9,029 bases of DNA from Acetobacteraceae bacterium (lineage in GTDB: Bacteria; Pseudomonadota; Alphaproteobacteria; Acetobacterales; Acetobacteraceae). The DNA is taken from contig PKWQ01000428.1 of assembly GCA_003133265.1 (NCBI GenBank), positions 171 to 9,199 on the forward strand. The letters run 5' to 3'. Each line of letters opens with the position of its first letter. The first letter of the stretch is position 1. Under the pieces are notes generated by a model. It saw only the letters and a program-made list of their open reading frames with translations. It searched no databases and was not told the origin of the DNA. Made by a program: the position numbers and the translations under genes. Positions 1-5,796 of the stretch are shown here, in pieces.

Positions 1-1809
1 CACCATCGCCTGCGCCAGCACGGCGAGGTTGACCAGGGCGCCGATCTCCGCCTGCGGCAGGATTTCCAGCCGCTTGAGGATCGTGTCGAGTTGCGACAGC
101 CGCAGCACGGCATAGAAGAACGGCCGGTCGAAGCTGATCGGCGTCAGGTTGAAGGCATCGGCCGAGGGCGTGGCGCGGCCGGCCAGCACGGCCTCCGCCT
201 CGTCGGCGATGGCATCGTCCGGCCCGCCGGTCTGCATCTCGCCCGAGACGAACGAGACCGACGGCAAATCGTTGTATAGGCCGGCCCGCGCCGCCGCGAC
301 GTCGATGCCGGGATAGTAGGAAACATCGAAGGATCGTGCATCGCAGAACTTGCGCAACGCGGCGACCCGCTCCGCGTCCCACGGCGCGGCGGCGAGCAGG
401 ATGCGAACGCCCCAGGCCGAGCGATACACGATTGCATGGCGCGACGGGTCGGCGACGCCGGCTTGCAACATGCCCGCTCGCGCGGTCGCCAGCACACGCA
501 CGGCATAGACCGGGAAATCGCGGATCGAGACCGGGATGGAGACGATCCCGCCCCGCGCCAGTGCCCGCAGGTAGCCAGCGACGGCCTCGGCCGCGAAGCC
601 GGTGGCGTTCGCCTCCGCCGCATCGAGAAAGTCGGCGGAGAGGTCGATCAGATCGTACGACCCAGGTGCCGCGGCGCGCATCGCGGCAACCGGCCCTTCC
701 GCCAGGATGCGTACGCGCGGATCGGCGGCGAGCGCCGCCGACGGCCCGAGCCCGTGCAGCAGCGCGCGCCGCAGCACCGGCTCGGGTTCCAGCGCATCCA
801 CCTGCGCCGCACCCAATGCCAGCGCCTCGGCGATGCGGAACCCGCCGGAACCGCCGGCGAGCAGGACGAGCGCGCCATGCGGCAGCAGCACATAGGGCGC
901 CGCCGCGAGATCGGCACCGGCATAGCCGGTATCCAGCCCGCCCGGCTTCGGCAACGCGGCGATGCGGTTGCCGTCGCGGTACAAGCCGAACGTCTGCGGC
1001 GGGCCGGGCAGGCCAAGCATCCCGGCATCGTTGGAGACATCGGTATCGACCCGCTCGGTGAAATCGTCGAGCAACAGATAGTCGCCGCGCGGCGAACGGA
1101 TTTCCGCCAGAACTTTCGCATCCGGCGTATGAAGCGGTGCGTAGATTGCTTTGAAATCGTTGAATTCAGCCGGCGCGCCCAGCAGCAGCAGCGCCTCCCC
1201 GGCCAGCAGCGCCAGCCCGGCGGCCGGGCCCGCCCAGCGTCGCCGCGCGGTGCCGAACAGCGCGCTCGCGGCCAGCAGCACCAGCAGCGCGGGCACCAGC
1301 GCGAACGGGTGCAGCAGATACATCAGCCCCAGAACCAGCGCCGCGCCGAACCCCGCGCCGGTCAGGTCATAGCCATAGACCAGACCGATCTCCCGGTCGT
1401 TCAGCACGAAGCTGAGCGAGACATACAGCCCGGCCAGGAAGAAAAACGGCAGCAAGCCGGCATAGTACAGCGCGATGTTGCCGATCTGCGGCAGCCATGT
1501 CGCCTGATTCTGCAATTGCAGCGGGTTGAACGGGTTTATTGCGGTGAGATGGAACCCCAACGCGGCCGTCAGCACCAGCGCGGCGGGCAGTGCGGCCTGC
1601 AACAGCGCACCGCGGCGGACGAAGGCGTCGCGGAACAGCGCGAGCACCACGCCACTGAGCGCGAAACCCACCATGACGATGGAGATCACCCAGTAGCCAT
1701 ACTCCGACCATTTCGCGACGGCGAAATACCGGGTCAGCGCGATCTCGTAGCCGACGGCGCCGGCGGAGATCAGGAACAGGGGCAGCAGCGCGCCCCGAAA
1801 AAGCTTCAC
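1..1809 (-). CDS. Membrane protein with spermidine-synthase-like (SAM-binding) domain, 3' end outside window
   Basis: 603 codons are present and the frame is still open at base 1, so the C-terminus is missing. The start is GTG at 1809-1807, with SD GGAAGG seven bases upstream and a 4-bp GTGA overlap with the hydrolase stop, indicating translational coupling. Residues about 7-211 hold roughly seven hydrophobic segments, including GAVGYEIALTRYF (18-29) and VYGYDLTGAGFGAAL (144-158), patterns typical of membrane-anchored spermidine-synthase-like proteins. A soluble Rossmann-like domain follows: LLAGGSGG (316-323) resembles the nucleotide-binding glycine loop, ALEPEP (339-344) the acidic end of strand 2, and YDLIDLSADF (385-394) the region that in true SpeE carries the catalytic Asp. 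SFDRPFFY (559-566) matches the family's DDRPFF segment. A new hydrophobic segment begins near 588. The classical GGGDGG motif is absent, so true polyamine synthesis is doubtful. Family assignment is fairly firm; function is unknown. Confidence 0.8.
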   Translation of the reverse strand, partial: MKLFRGALLPLFLISAGAVGYEIALTRYFAVAKWSEYGYWVISIVMVGFALSGVVLALFRDAFVRRGALLQAALPAALVLTAALGFHLTAINPFNPLQLQNQATWLPQIGNIALYYAGLLPFFFLAGLYVSLSFVLNDREIGLVYGYDLTGAGFGAALVLGLMYLLHPFALVPALLVLLAASALFGTARRRWAGPAAGLALLAGEALLLLGAPAEFNDFKAIYAPLHTPDAKVLAEIRSPRGDYLLLDDFTERVDTDVSNDAGMLGLPGPPQTFGLYRDGNRIAALPKPGGLDTGYAGADLAAAPYVLLPHGALVLLAGGSGGFRIAEALALGAAQVDALEPEPVLRRALLHGLGPSAALAADPRVRILAEGPVAAMRAAAPGSYDLIDLSADFLDAAEANATGFAAEAVAGYLRALARGGIVSIPVSIRDFPVYAVRVLATARAGMLQAGVADPSRHAIVYRSAWGVRILLAAAPWDAERVAALRKFCDARSFDVSYYPGIDVAAARAGLYNDLPSVSFVSGEMQTGGPDDAIADEAEAVLAGRATPSADAFNLTPISFDRPFFYAVLRLSQLDTILKRLEILPQAEIGALVNLAVLAQAMV

Positions 1810-2663
1810 TTCCAGACCTTCCGACGCATGAAGTCGCGCAGCACGTCATCGAACCGCGCCGGCTGATCGACGAACAGCGCGTGCCCGGCATCGGTGAACA
1901 GCACGCTTTCGGCCTGTTTGTGCTTCTGCACCAGATTCTCCGCCTGCGCCGCCCATCGCGGCCGGACCACGTACAGCACCGGCCTGTCGGTCGCATAGAC
2001 CGCCTCGCGCCAGTAGGTGCGGGGCACCGGATAGGCCAGCAACGCATTCGCCGCCGGTTCCGGCGTACGCAGGCAGGCCCGGGTCAGCCGATCGAGCCAC
2101 GCCTCGCTCTGGTGCGAGCGGAACATCTTCCGCACGAAGCCGCGCATATAGTCCGCATGCGTGGGTTTCGGCCTTGCCGGCCCCTCCGGTGGCGGCAGTG
2201 GCGGGGGGTTCTCGCCGATGGAGTTGTCGACCAGCACCAGCCCGGCCAGACGCGCGTCGCCGAACACATGCACATAAGCCAGCGTATCCAGCACGCCCAG
2301 CGACCAGGCCACCGCCAGGACCGGCTGCGGCCCCAGATACTCGATCAGTTCGGCGATGTCCCTGCCCCGCCGACCCGGCTCGTAGCCGGTTCGCGCGACC
2401 TCGGAGTCGCCCTGGCCGCGCGGGTCGAAGGCAATGACGTGGAAGGTCGGGGCGAACGCCTCAATCTGCCGTTCCCAGATCCAGGCCGGCATGGTCCAGC
2501 CCGGCACAAAGACGATGGTGTGCGCCTGCGGCGGGCCGGCTTCCAGGTAGTGCAGCCGCACCCCGTCGCTGGTGGTGAAGAACCGGCTCTGCGTCAGGCT
2601 CGCCGGCGCCGCCGGCCGGCACAGCAGCGCGAGAACCAGCACACAGGCCGCGACCAGCCGCAT
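1806..2663 (-). CDS. Exported alpha/beta hydrolase
   Basis: This encodes 285 residues starting at ATG 2663-2661, with SD GGAG inside the last codons of the upstream regulator gene. The same frame stays open much further upstream, but that extension lies over the regulator gene and is not real. Residues 1-21 form a Sec-type signal peptide (Arg2, hydrophobic core, APA before Ser22), so the mature enzyme is probably periplasmic. The alpha/beta-hydrolase fold is clear: FVPGWTM (52-58) at the oxyanion position, FDPRGQGDSE (79-88), nucleophile elbow AWSLG with Ser121, LVLVDNS (142-148), and GHALFVDQP (260-268) with catalytic His261. The elbow has Ala rather than the usual Gly, and no Asp follows the late strand PVLYVVRPRW (228-237), where the acid normally sits. 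Asp146 could substitute. It is probably an esterase/lipase-like enzyme of unknown substrate. It lies 2 bp from the regulator gene and overlaps the membrane protein gene. Confidence 0.87.
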   Translation of the reverse strand: MRLVAACVLVLALLCRPAAPASLTQSRFFTTSDGVRLHYLEAGPPQAHTIVFVPGWTMPAWIWERQIEAFAPTFHVIAFDPRGQGDSEVARTGYEPGRRGRDIAELIEYLGPQPVLAVAWSLGVLDTLAYVHVFGDARLAGLVLVDNSIGENPPPLPPPEGPARPKPTHADYMRGFVRKMFRSHQSEAWLDRLTRACLRTPEPAANALLAYPVPRTYWREAVYATDRPVLYVVRPRWAAQAENLVQKHKQAESVLFTDAGHALFVDQPARFDDVLRDFMRRKVWK

Positions 2664-2665
2664 CT

Positions 2666-3364
2666 TTACTCCACCAGGGCGCGCAGATCGTCGACGCGGC
2701 GAACGACGATGTAGCCGCTGTCCAGATCCACCACCCCGTCCTGCCGCCACAGCCGCAGTTGCTTGTTCACGCTCTCGCGCGTGGCGGCGACCAGCGTGCT
2801 CAGGTCGCGCTGGGACAATTTCATGTCGATGCGCACGCCGGCGGGCGCCGGACGGCCGTAATCCTCGGCCATCTTCAGCAGCAGCCGGGCGAGACGCGCC
2901 GGCAGATCGAAAAGCGCCAGTTCCTCCAGCGCCAGACTGGTTCGCCGCAGCCGTTCGCACAGCACCGCGAGCAGGCGAAGATAGAGATCGTCGTTCCGCC
3001 GCAGGAAGGGCAGGAAATGCCGCCGCTCGACCACCAGCAGCTGCGTGTCCTCGGTCGCGGTGGCATCGGCGCTGCGGGGCTTGCCGTCCAGCAGCGCGAT
3101 CTCGCCGAAGATCTCGCCGGGGCTGATCACGTTCAGCGTCACCTCCTTGCCCTCGGCCGAAATGGAGCTGACCCGCACCCGTCCGCTCACCACCGCCATC
3201 AGCGACGAGCCGTCGTCGCCCTTCTGAAAGATCGTGCTGCCGCGCGGGCAATGCCGGTCAGTGGCCAATTCCAGCGTCGCGTCCAGTTCCGCCGGCGTCA
3301 TCGCCTGGAACAATGGGCTGCCCAACAGCGCCGCGCGCTTCAACTCCAGATCCAACCTAGCCAC
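2666..3364 (-). CDS. Crp/Fnr-family transcriptional regulator
   Basis: This encodes 232 residues with a GTG start at 3364-3362, supported by GAGGAG at 3376-3371 with a 6-base spacing. Residues about 15-120 form a cyclic-nucleotide-binding beta-roll. The phosphate-binding cassette is visible: GEIFGEIALLDGKPRS (83-98), with Glu88, Arg97 and Ser98 matching cAMP contacts in E. coli CRP. Thr142-Ser143 on the dimerisation helix resembles CRP Thr127-Ser128. The C-terminal winged helix-turn-helix lies at about 183-222 (LSQRDLSTLVAATRESVNKQL), with recognition residues Arg196-Glu197 equivalent to the RE pair that reads CRP half-sites. Only two cysteines are present (39 and 136), so an FNR-type iron-sulfur cluster is not expected. 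It is the first gene of the minus operon and divergent from the serine hydrolase gene. It may respond to cAMP or another nucleotide and may control its own operon; both are inferences. I see no full TGTGA-N6-TCACA site in the adjacent spacer. Confidence 0.92.
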   Translation of the reverse strand: MARLDLELKRAALLGSPLFQAMTPAELDATLELATDRHCPRGSTIFQKGDDGSSLMAVVSGRVRVSSISAEGKEVTLNVISPGEIFGEIALLDGKPRSADATATEDTQLLVVERRHFLPFLRRNDDLYLRLLAVLCERLRRTSLALEELALFDLPARLARLLLKMAEDYGRPAPAGVRIDMKLSQRDLSTLVAATRESVNKQLRLWRQDGVVDLDSGYIVVRRVDDLRALVE

Positions 3365-3370
3365 CTACGT

Positions 3371-3376
3371 CTCCTC
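3371..3376 (-). promoter_or_regulatory. Ribosome binding site fixing the GTG start of the Crp/Fnr gene
   Basis: On the minus strand GAGGAG lies six bases before GTG 3364-3362. No in-frame ATG offers a better start, and the protein begins at the length expected for a Crp/Fnr regulator. Confidence 0.75.
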
Positions 3377-3413
3377 AGGTCGTCTCATCGTCACCCGGGC
3401 TCTCTGGACCAGC

Positions 3414-3431
3414 CATACACGGTGCAGTATG
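3414..3431. promoter_or_regulatory. Inverted repeat CATAC-N8-GTATG, candidate operator
   Basis: Perfect 5-bp arms (3414-3418 and 3427-3431) flank an 8-bp spacer, midway between the divergent Crp/Fnr regulator and serine hydrolase genes. The 18-bp span fits a dimeric helix-turn-helix regulator. It overlaps a weak plus-strand promoter-like pair, TGGACC and TATGCG spaced by 17 bases. The arms do not match the CRP or FNR consensus. Function is inferred from position and symmetry only. Confidence 0.3.
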
Positions 3432-3432
3432 C

Positions 3433-3444
3433 GCGGCATGCCGC
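3433..3444. promoter_or_regulatory. 12-bp perfect palindrome GCGGCATGCCGC
   Basis: This perfect palindrome lies one base after the CATAC/GTATG dyad in the same divergent spacer. It could be a second operator or a short hairpin in the serine hydrolase leader RNA. Short GC-rich palindromes are common by chance in DNA of this composition, so support is weak. Confidence 0.22.
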
Positions 3445-3485
3445 CCGGGCCATAGCCCTGTCGCGCCGACACAGGAGACACCAGG

Positions 3486-4604
3486 ATGACACCAGCCGCA
3501 TATCTGCCGCCCAAAGACGGCGAGGGCTGGCAGCGGCTCGCGGCCCGCGATGCCGGGTTCGACCCATCGGCGCTGGCCGCCGCCGTCGATTTCGCCGTCG
3601 CGCACGAGACGCCGTTTCCCCGCGACCTCGGCGCGCATCTCGAGTCCGGCCATTTCGAGGCCCCGCCCGACAACGAGGTGATCGGCCCGATCCGCCCGCG
3701 CGGCGCGCCCAACGGGCTGGTTCTGCGCTATGGGCGCATCGTCGCCAGCTGGGGCGACACGCGCCAGGTCGATCCCACCTTCAGCGTGGCGAAAAGCTAT
3801 CTGGGCCTGCTCACCGGCCTCGCCCACGCCGACGGGCTGATCCCCGACCTCGACGAGCCGGTCGGCGCGCGCGTGCATGACGGCGGGTTCGAGGGGCCGC
3901 ACAACGGCGCCATCACCTGGCGGCATCTGTTGCAGCAGACCTCGGAGTGGGAAGGCACGCTGTTCGGCAAATCCGACGTGATCGACCGCGGCCGCAACCT
4001 CGCCGTCGAGGGGCGCGGCATGAAGGGCCAAGCGCGGCCGCTGCGCGCGCCGGGAACCTATTGGGAATACAACGATATCCGGGTGAACCGGCTCGGCCTG
4101 TCGCTGCTGCGCGTGTTCCGCCGGCCACTGCCGGAGGTGTTCGCCGAGCGGATCATGGCCCCGATCGGCGCCTCGTCGACCTGGGAATGGCACGGTTACC
4201 GCACCTCGTTCGTGGAGATCGACGGCAAGACGATGCAGTCGGTGCCCGGCGGCACCCATTGGGGCGGCGGGGTGTTCATCCACGCCGGCGATCAGGCGCG
4301 CATCGGCCTGCTGGCCCTGCATCGCGGCGCCTGGGGCGAGCGGCGCGTGCTGCCGGAGGCGTGGTTCGCTGAATCGCTGATCCCCTGCCCGATCAACGCC
4401 AGCTATGGCTTCCTGTGGCGGGTGAACACCGGCCGCAAGTGGATGCCGAACGCGTCGGAACAGAGCTTCTTCGCGGTCGGCGCCGGCGGCAACTACACCT
4501 GGATCGACCCAGCGCACGATCTGGTGGTGGTGACGCGCTGGATCGACCCGGCGGTGATGGATGGGTTTATCGGCAGGATCATGGAGGCGCTGCGAGTGGG
4601 GTGA
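3486..4604 (+). CDS. Serine hydrolase of the beta-lactamase / penicillin-binding-protein fold
   Basis: This encodes 372 residues starting at ATG 3486, with AGGAG at 3473-3477 eight bases upstream. It belongs to the broad class C beta-lactamase-related family (esterases, peptidases, transpeptidase-like enzymes). The nucleophile motif SxxK is Ser100-Val-Ala-Lys103 (TFSVAKSY), followed by a helix and the conserved ITWRHLLQQTSEW (143-155). The second motif appears as WEYNDIRVN (193-201), with Tyr195 as the likely general base in Y-N-D rather than the usual Y-x-N. The third motif (KTG or HxG in relatives) appears as VGAGGNYTWIDP (331-342). No clear signal peptide is visible at the N-terminus (MTPAAYLPPKDG), so a cytoplasmic location is likely. 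Substrate is unknown, and it should not be called an antibiotic-resistance enzyme on this evidence. It is monocistronic, divergent from the Crp/Fnr gene and followed by a convergent hairpin. Confidence 0.88.
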   Translation: MTPAAYLPPKDGEGWQRLAARDAGFDPSALAAAVDFAVAHETPFPRDLGAHLESGHFEAPPDNEVIGPIRPRGAPNGLVLRYGRIVASWGDTRQVDPTFSVAKSYLGLLTGLAHADGLIPDLDEPVGARVHDGGFEGPHNGAITWRHLLQQTSEWEGTLFGKSDVIDRGRNLAVEGRGMKGQARPLRAPGTYWEYNDIRVNRLGLSLLRVFRRPLPEVFAERIMAPIGASSTWEWHGYRTSFVEIDGKTMQSVPGGTHWGGGVFIHAGDQARIGLLALHRGAWGERRVLPEAWFAESLIPCPINASYGFLWRVNTGRKWMPNASEQSFFAVGAGGNYTWIDPAHDLVVVTRWIDPAVMDGFIGRIMEALRVG

Positions 4605-4615
4605 GCGGGACGGAT

Positions 4616-4637
4616 TGTTGGTGTCCCAACACCAATA
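4616..4637. terminator. Terminator-like hairpin between convergent genes
   Basis: TTGGTGT (4618-4624) and ACACCAA (4629-4635) form a perfect 7-bp stem with a CCCA loop. The stem extends to 9 bp with a G-U pair and a further T-A pair. It lies 11 bases after the serine hydrolase stop and 17 bases beyond the 48-residue gene's stop, so it could serve both strands. No good T-tract follows on either side, so intrinsic termination is plausible but unproven. Confidence 0.45.
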
Positions 4638-4654
4638 GCCGCCCACGGAAAAAA

Positions 4655-4801
4655 TCAGGATCGCAGCGTATTGCGGGTGATCTTGATTCCATGCGCCTTG
4701 AGCCACTTCACATGCTCGGCCTGCGCCTTCGTCAGGGCGGCTGTCTTCGGCGCCTCGGTCTTCTTGGTGGTAGGCAGCGACATTTTGATGATGCGCGACA
4801 T
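4655..4801 (-). CDS. Small, strongly basic hypothetical protein
   Basis: This encodes 48 residues with ATG at 4801-4799 and SD GGAG seven bases upstream. I do not recognise the family. The protein has 8 Lys and 3 Arg against 2 Glu, with a flexible Thr/Lys/Ala-rich N-terminal half (residues 8-24) and a helix-like C-terminal half (TKAQAEHVKWLKAHGIK, 24-40), ending in ITRNTLRS. There are no cysteines, no membrane segment and no signal peptide. The frame can be extended 36 codons upstream to a start at 4909, and another ATG lies at 4864, but the upstream part reads like non-coding sequence and the ATG at 4864 has its SD abutting it. The gene stands alone, convergent with the serine hydrolase and divergent from the hydratase. 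A nucleic-acid-binding role would fit the charge but is speculation. Confidence 0.55.
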   Translation of the reverse strand: MSRIIKMSLPTTKKTEAPKTAALTKAQAEHVKWLKAHGIKITRNTLRS

Positions 4802-4804
4802 CGT

Positions 4805-4817
4805 GGAACTCCGTTCC
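4805..4817 (-). promoter_or_regulatory. Short hairpin over the SD of the 48-residue gene
   Basis: On the minus strand GGAAC-GGA-GTTCC forms a 5-bp stem with a triloop. The SD GGAG spans the loop and the first base of the 3' arm. If it folds, it would partly mask the ribosome binding site. The structure is small and may be coincidental. Confidence 0.25.
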
Positions 4818-4895
4818 CCTGTTTTCCCATCGTAGGCCCGCACCGCCCGCTGTGCATCAATCATCTCCTCTGACGCGTTGGGCGCCCCCGTCCGT

Positions 4896-4924
4896 TTGAC
4901 CACCCCCACCCCGCTTGATAGCGT
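4896..4924 (+). promoter_or_regulatory. Sigma70-like promoter candidate for the hydratase / MmgE operon
   Basis: TTGACC (4896-4901) and TAGCGT (4919-4924) are spaced by 17 bases. The -10 keeps the most conserved T, A and final T. The predicted transcript would start near 4931, about 50 bases before the GTG start. The -10 is also part of a small dyad, TAGCG-TC-CGCTA (4919-4930), which could host a repressor. Pattern match only. Confidence 0.4.
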
Positions 4925-4937
4925 CCGCTACCCTCGC

Positions 4938-4954
4938 GCACGGCGACGCCGTGC
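4938..4954. promoter_or_regulatory. Strong dyad GCACGGCG-A-CGCCGTGC in the hydratase leader
   Basis: Perfect 8-bp arms flank a single central base, 25 bases before the hydratase start codon. As DNA it is a 17-bp operator-like palindrome just downstream of the predicted promoter. As RNA it would fold into a 7-bp GC-rich stem with a GAC loop near the 5' end of the message. It is more symmetric than chance would readily give. Confidence 0.4.
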
Positions 4955-4979
4955 CTCATGCAGACGCGGAAACGACCAA

Positions 4980-5774
4980 GTGAAACAAACCTACGAGACC
5001 CTGCTCACCAGCGAGCCGCAGGACCATACCCTGCTGGTCACCCTCAACCGTCCGGCCTCGGGCAATGCGATGAACACGCAGATGGGTCACGACCTGCTGG
5101 ACGTGTTCGAGAGCATCAACGCCGATCCCGCGCGCTATCGCTGCATCGTGCTGACCGGCGCGGGGGAGCGCATCTTCTGCGCCGGCGGCGACCTGAAGCA
5201 GCGCAACGGCATGACCGACGAGCAATGGCAGACCCAGCATCTGCTGTTCGAGCGCGGCATCCGCGCGCTAGTGGGCTGCCCGGTGCCGGTGATCGCCGCG
5301 GTGAACGGCGCCGCCTTCGCCGGGGGCATGGAACTCTCGCTGTGCTGCGACTTCATCTACGCCGCCGAGCATGCCCGTTTCGCGCTGACCGAGGTTACCC
5401 TCGGCATCATGCCCGGCGCCGGCGGCACCCAGAACCTGCCGCGCGCGGTGGGCAGCCGCCGCGCCAAGGAAATCCTGCTGACCGGGAAGCCCTTCACCGC
5501 CGCGCAGGCGTTCGAGTGGGGCATGGTCAACCGGCTGTGCAAGGCGGAGAACCTGATGGCGGAGGCGCTGGAAACAGCGGCGACCATCGCCGGCAACGCG
5601 CCGATCTCCACGCGCCAGATCAAGCAGTCGGTGAATTTCGGCATGAACATGGACCTGCACAGCGCCATGATGTTCGAGATCGAGGTCTATAACCGCATGG
5701 TGCCCACCGAGGACCGGCGCGAAGGCGTGCTGGCCTACAACGAAAAGCGCAAGCCCAACTTCAAGGGGCGCTAA
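4980..5774 (+). CDS. Enoyl-CoA hydratase/isomerase (crotonase superfamily)
   Basis: This encodes 264 residues from GTG 4980, with a weak SD GGA (4968-4970) nine bases upstream. An in-frame ATG at 4878 would add an Arg-rich, non-homologous 34-residue leader over the promoter and hairpin region, so it is rejected. The enzyme probably hydrates a 2,3-enoyl-CoA thioester in the cytoplasm. The first oxyanion-hole segment is FCAGGDLK (66-73) and the second is NGAAFAGGMELSLCCD (109-124). The two catalytic acids of true hydratases (Glu144 and Glu164 in rat mitochondrial enzyme) appear as Glu118 and Glu138 (FALTEVTLGIMPGAGGTQ, 134-151), so hydratase chemistry is plausible. The tail EDRREGVLAYNEKRKPNFKGR is typical of the family (positions 244-264). 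It is followed after 22 bases by the MmgE/PrpD gene, forming a two-gene operon. Chain length and substrate cannot be told from sequence. Confidence 0.92.
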   Translation: MKQTYETLLTSEPQDHTLLVTLNRPASGNAMNTQMGHDLLDVFESINADPARYRCIVLTGAGERIFCAGGDLKQRNGMTDEQWQTQHLLFERGIRALVGCPVPVIAAVNGAAFAGGMELSLCCDFIYAAEHARFALTEVTLGIMPGAGGTQNLPRAVGSRRAKEILLTGKPFTAAQAFEWGMVNRLCKAENLMAEALETAATIAGNAPISTRQIKQSVNFGMNMDLHSAMMFEIEVYNRMVPTEDRREGVLAYNEKRKPNFKGR

Positions 5775-5796
5775 GCCCGAACCGGAGAGAACCGCC

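Noticed and set aside
1171..1312. Repeated CAGCAG/CAGCGC runs resembling a microsatellite
   Set aside because: These are Leu/Ala codons of hydrophobic segments read on the minus strand, with no constant repeat unit.
436..1866. Long plus-strand open frame of 476 codons
   Set aside because: It is antisense to the membrane protein gene and its translation is low-complexity Arg/Gln/Ala-rich, as expected for the reverse of a GC-rich gene. The minus frame has clear membrane segments and family motifs.
2664..3251. N-terminal extension of the hydrolase frame through the Crp/Fnr gene, suggesting a 481-residue fusion
   Set aside because: The extension lies over the well-supported regulator gene in another frame, is Arg/Ala-rich, and is followed by an internal ATG with SD and a signal peptide.
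3365..3485. Canonical CRP site (TGTGA-N6-TCACA) for the neighbouring regulator
   Set aside because: Only an isolated half-site-like TCACC is present near 3390, without a matching partner at the right spacing.
3375..4706. Minus-strand open frame of 443 codons opposite the serine hydrolase
   Set aside because: It is the antisense shadow of a gene with SxxK and other family motifs. Its product shows no recognisable domain and runs through the convergent hairpin.
4799..4857. Possible leader peptide on the minus strand, starting at the ATG with an ideal AGGAG spacing and running up to the 48-residue gene
   Set aside because: Reading the frame base by base shows no stop at the junction (CGA TGT, not TGA). 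It continues into the small gene in another frame with Arg/Cys-rich sequence, so there is no ATGA-coupled leader.
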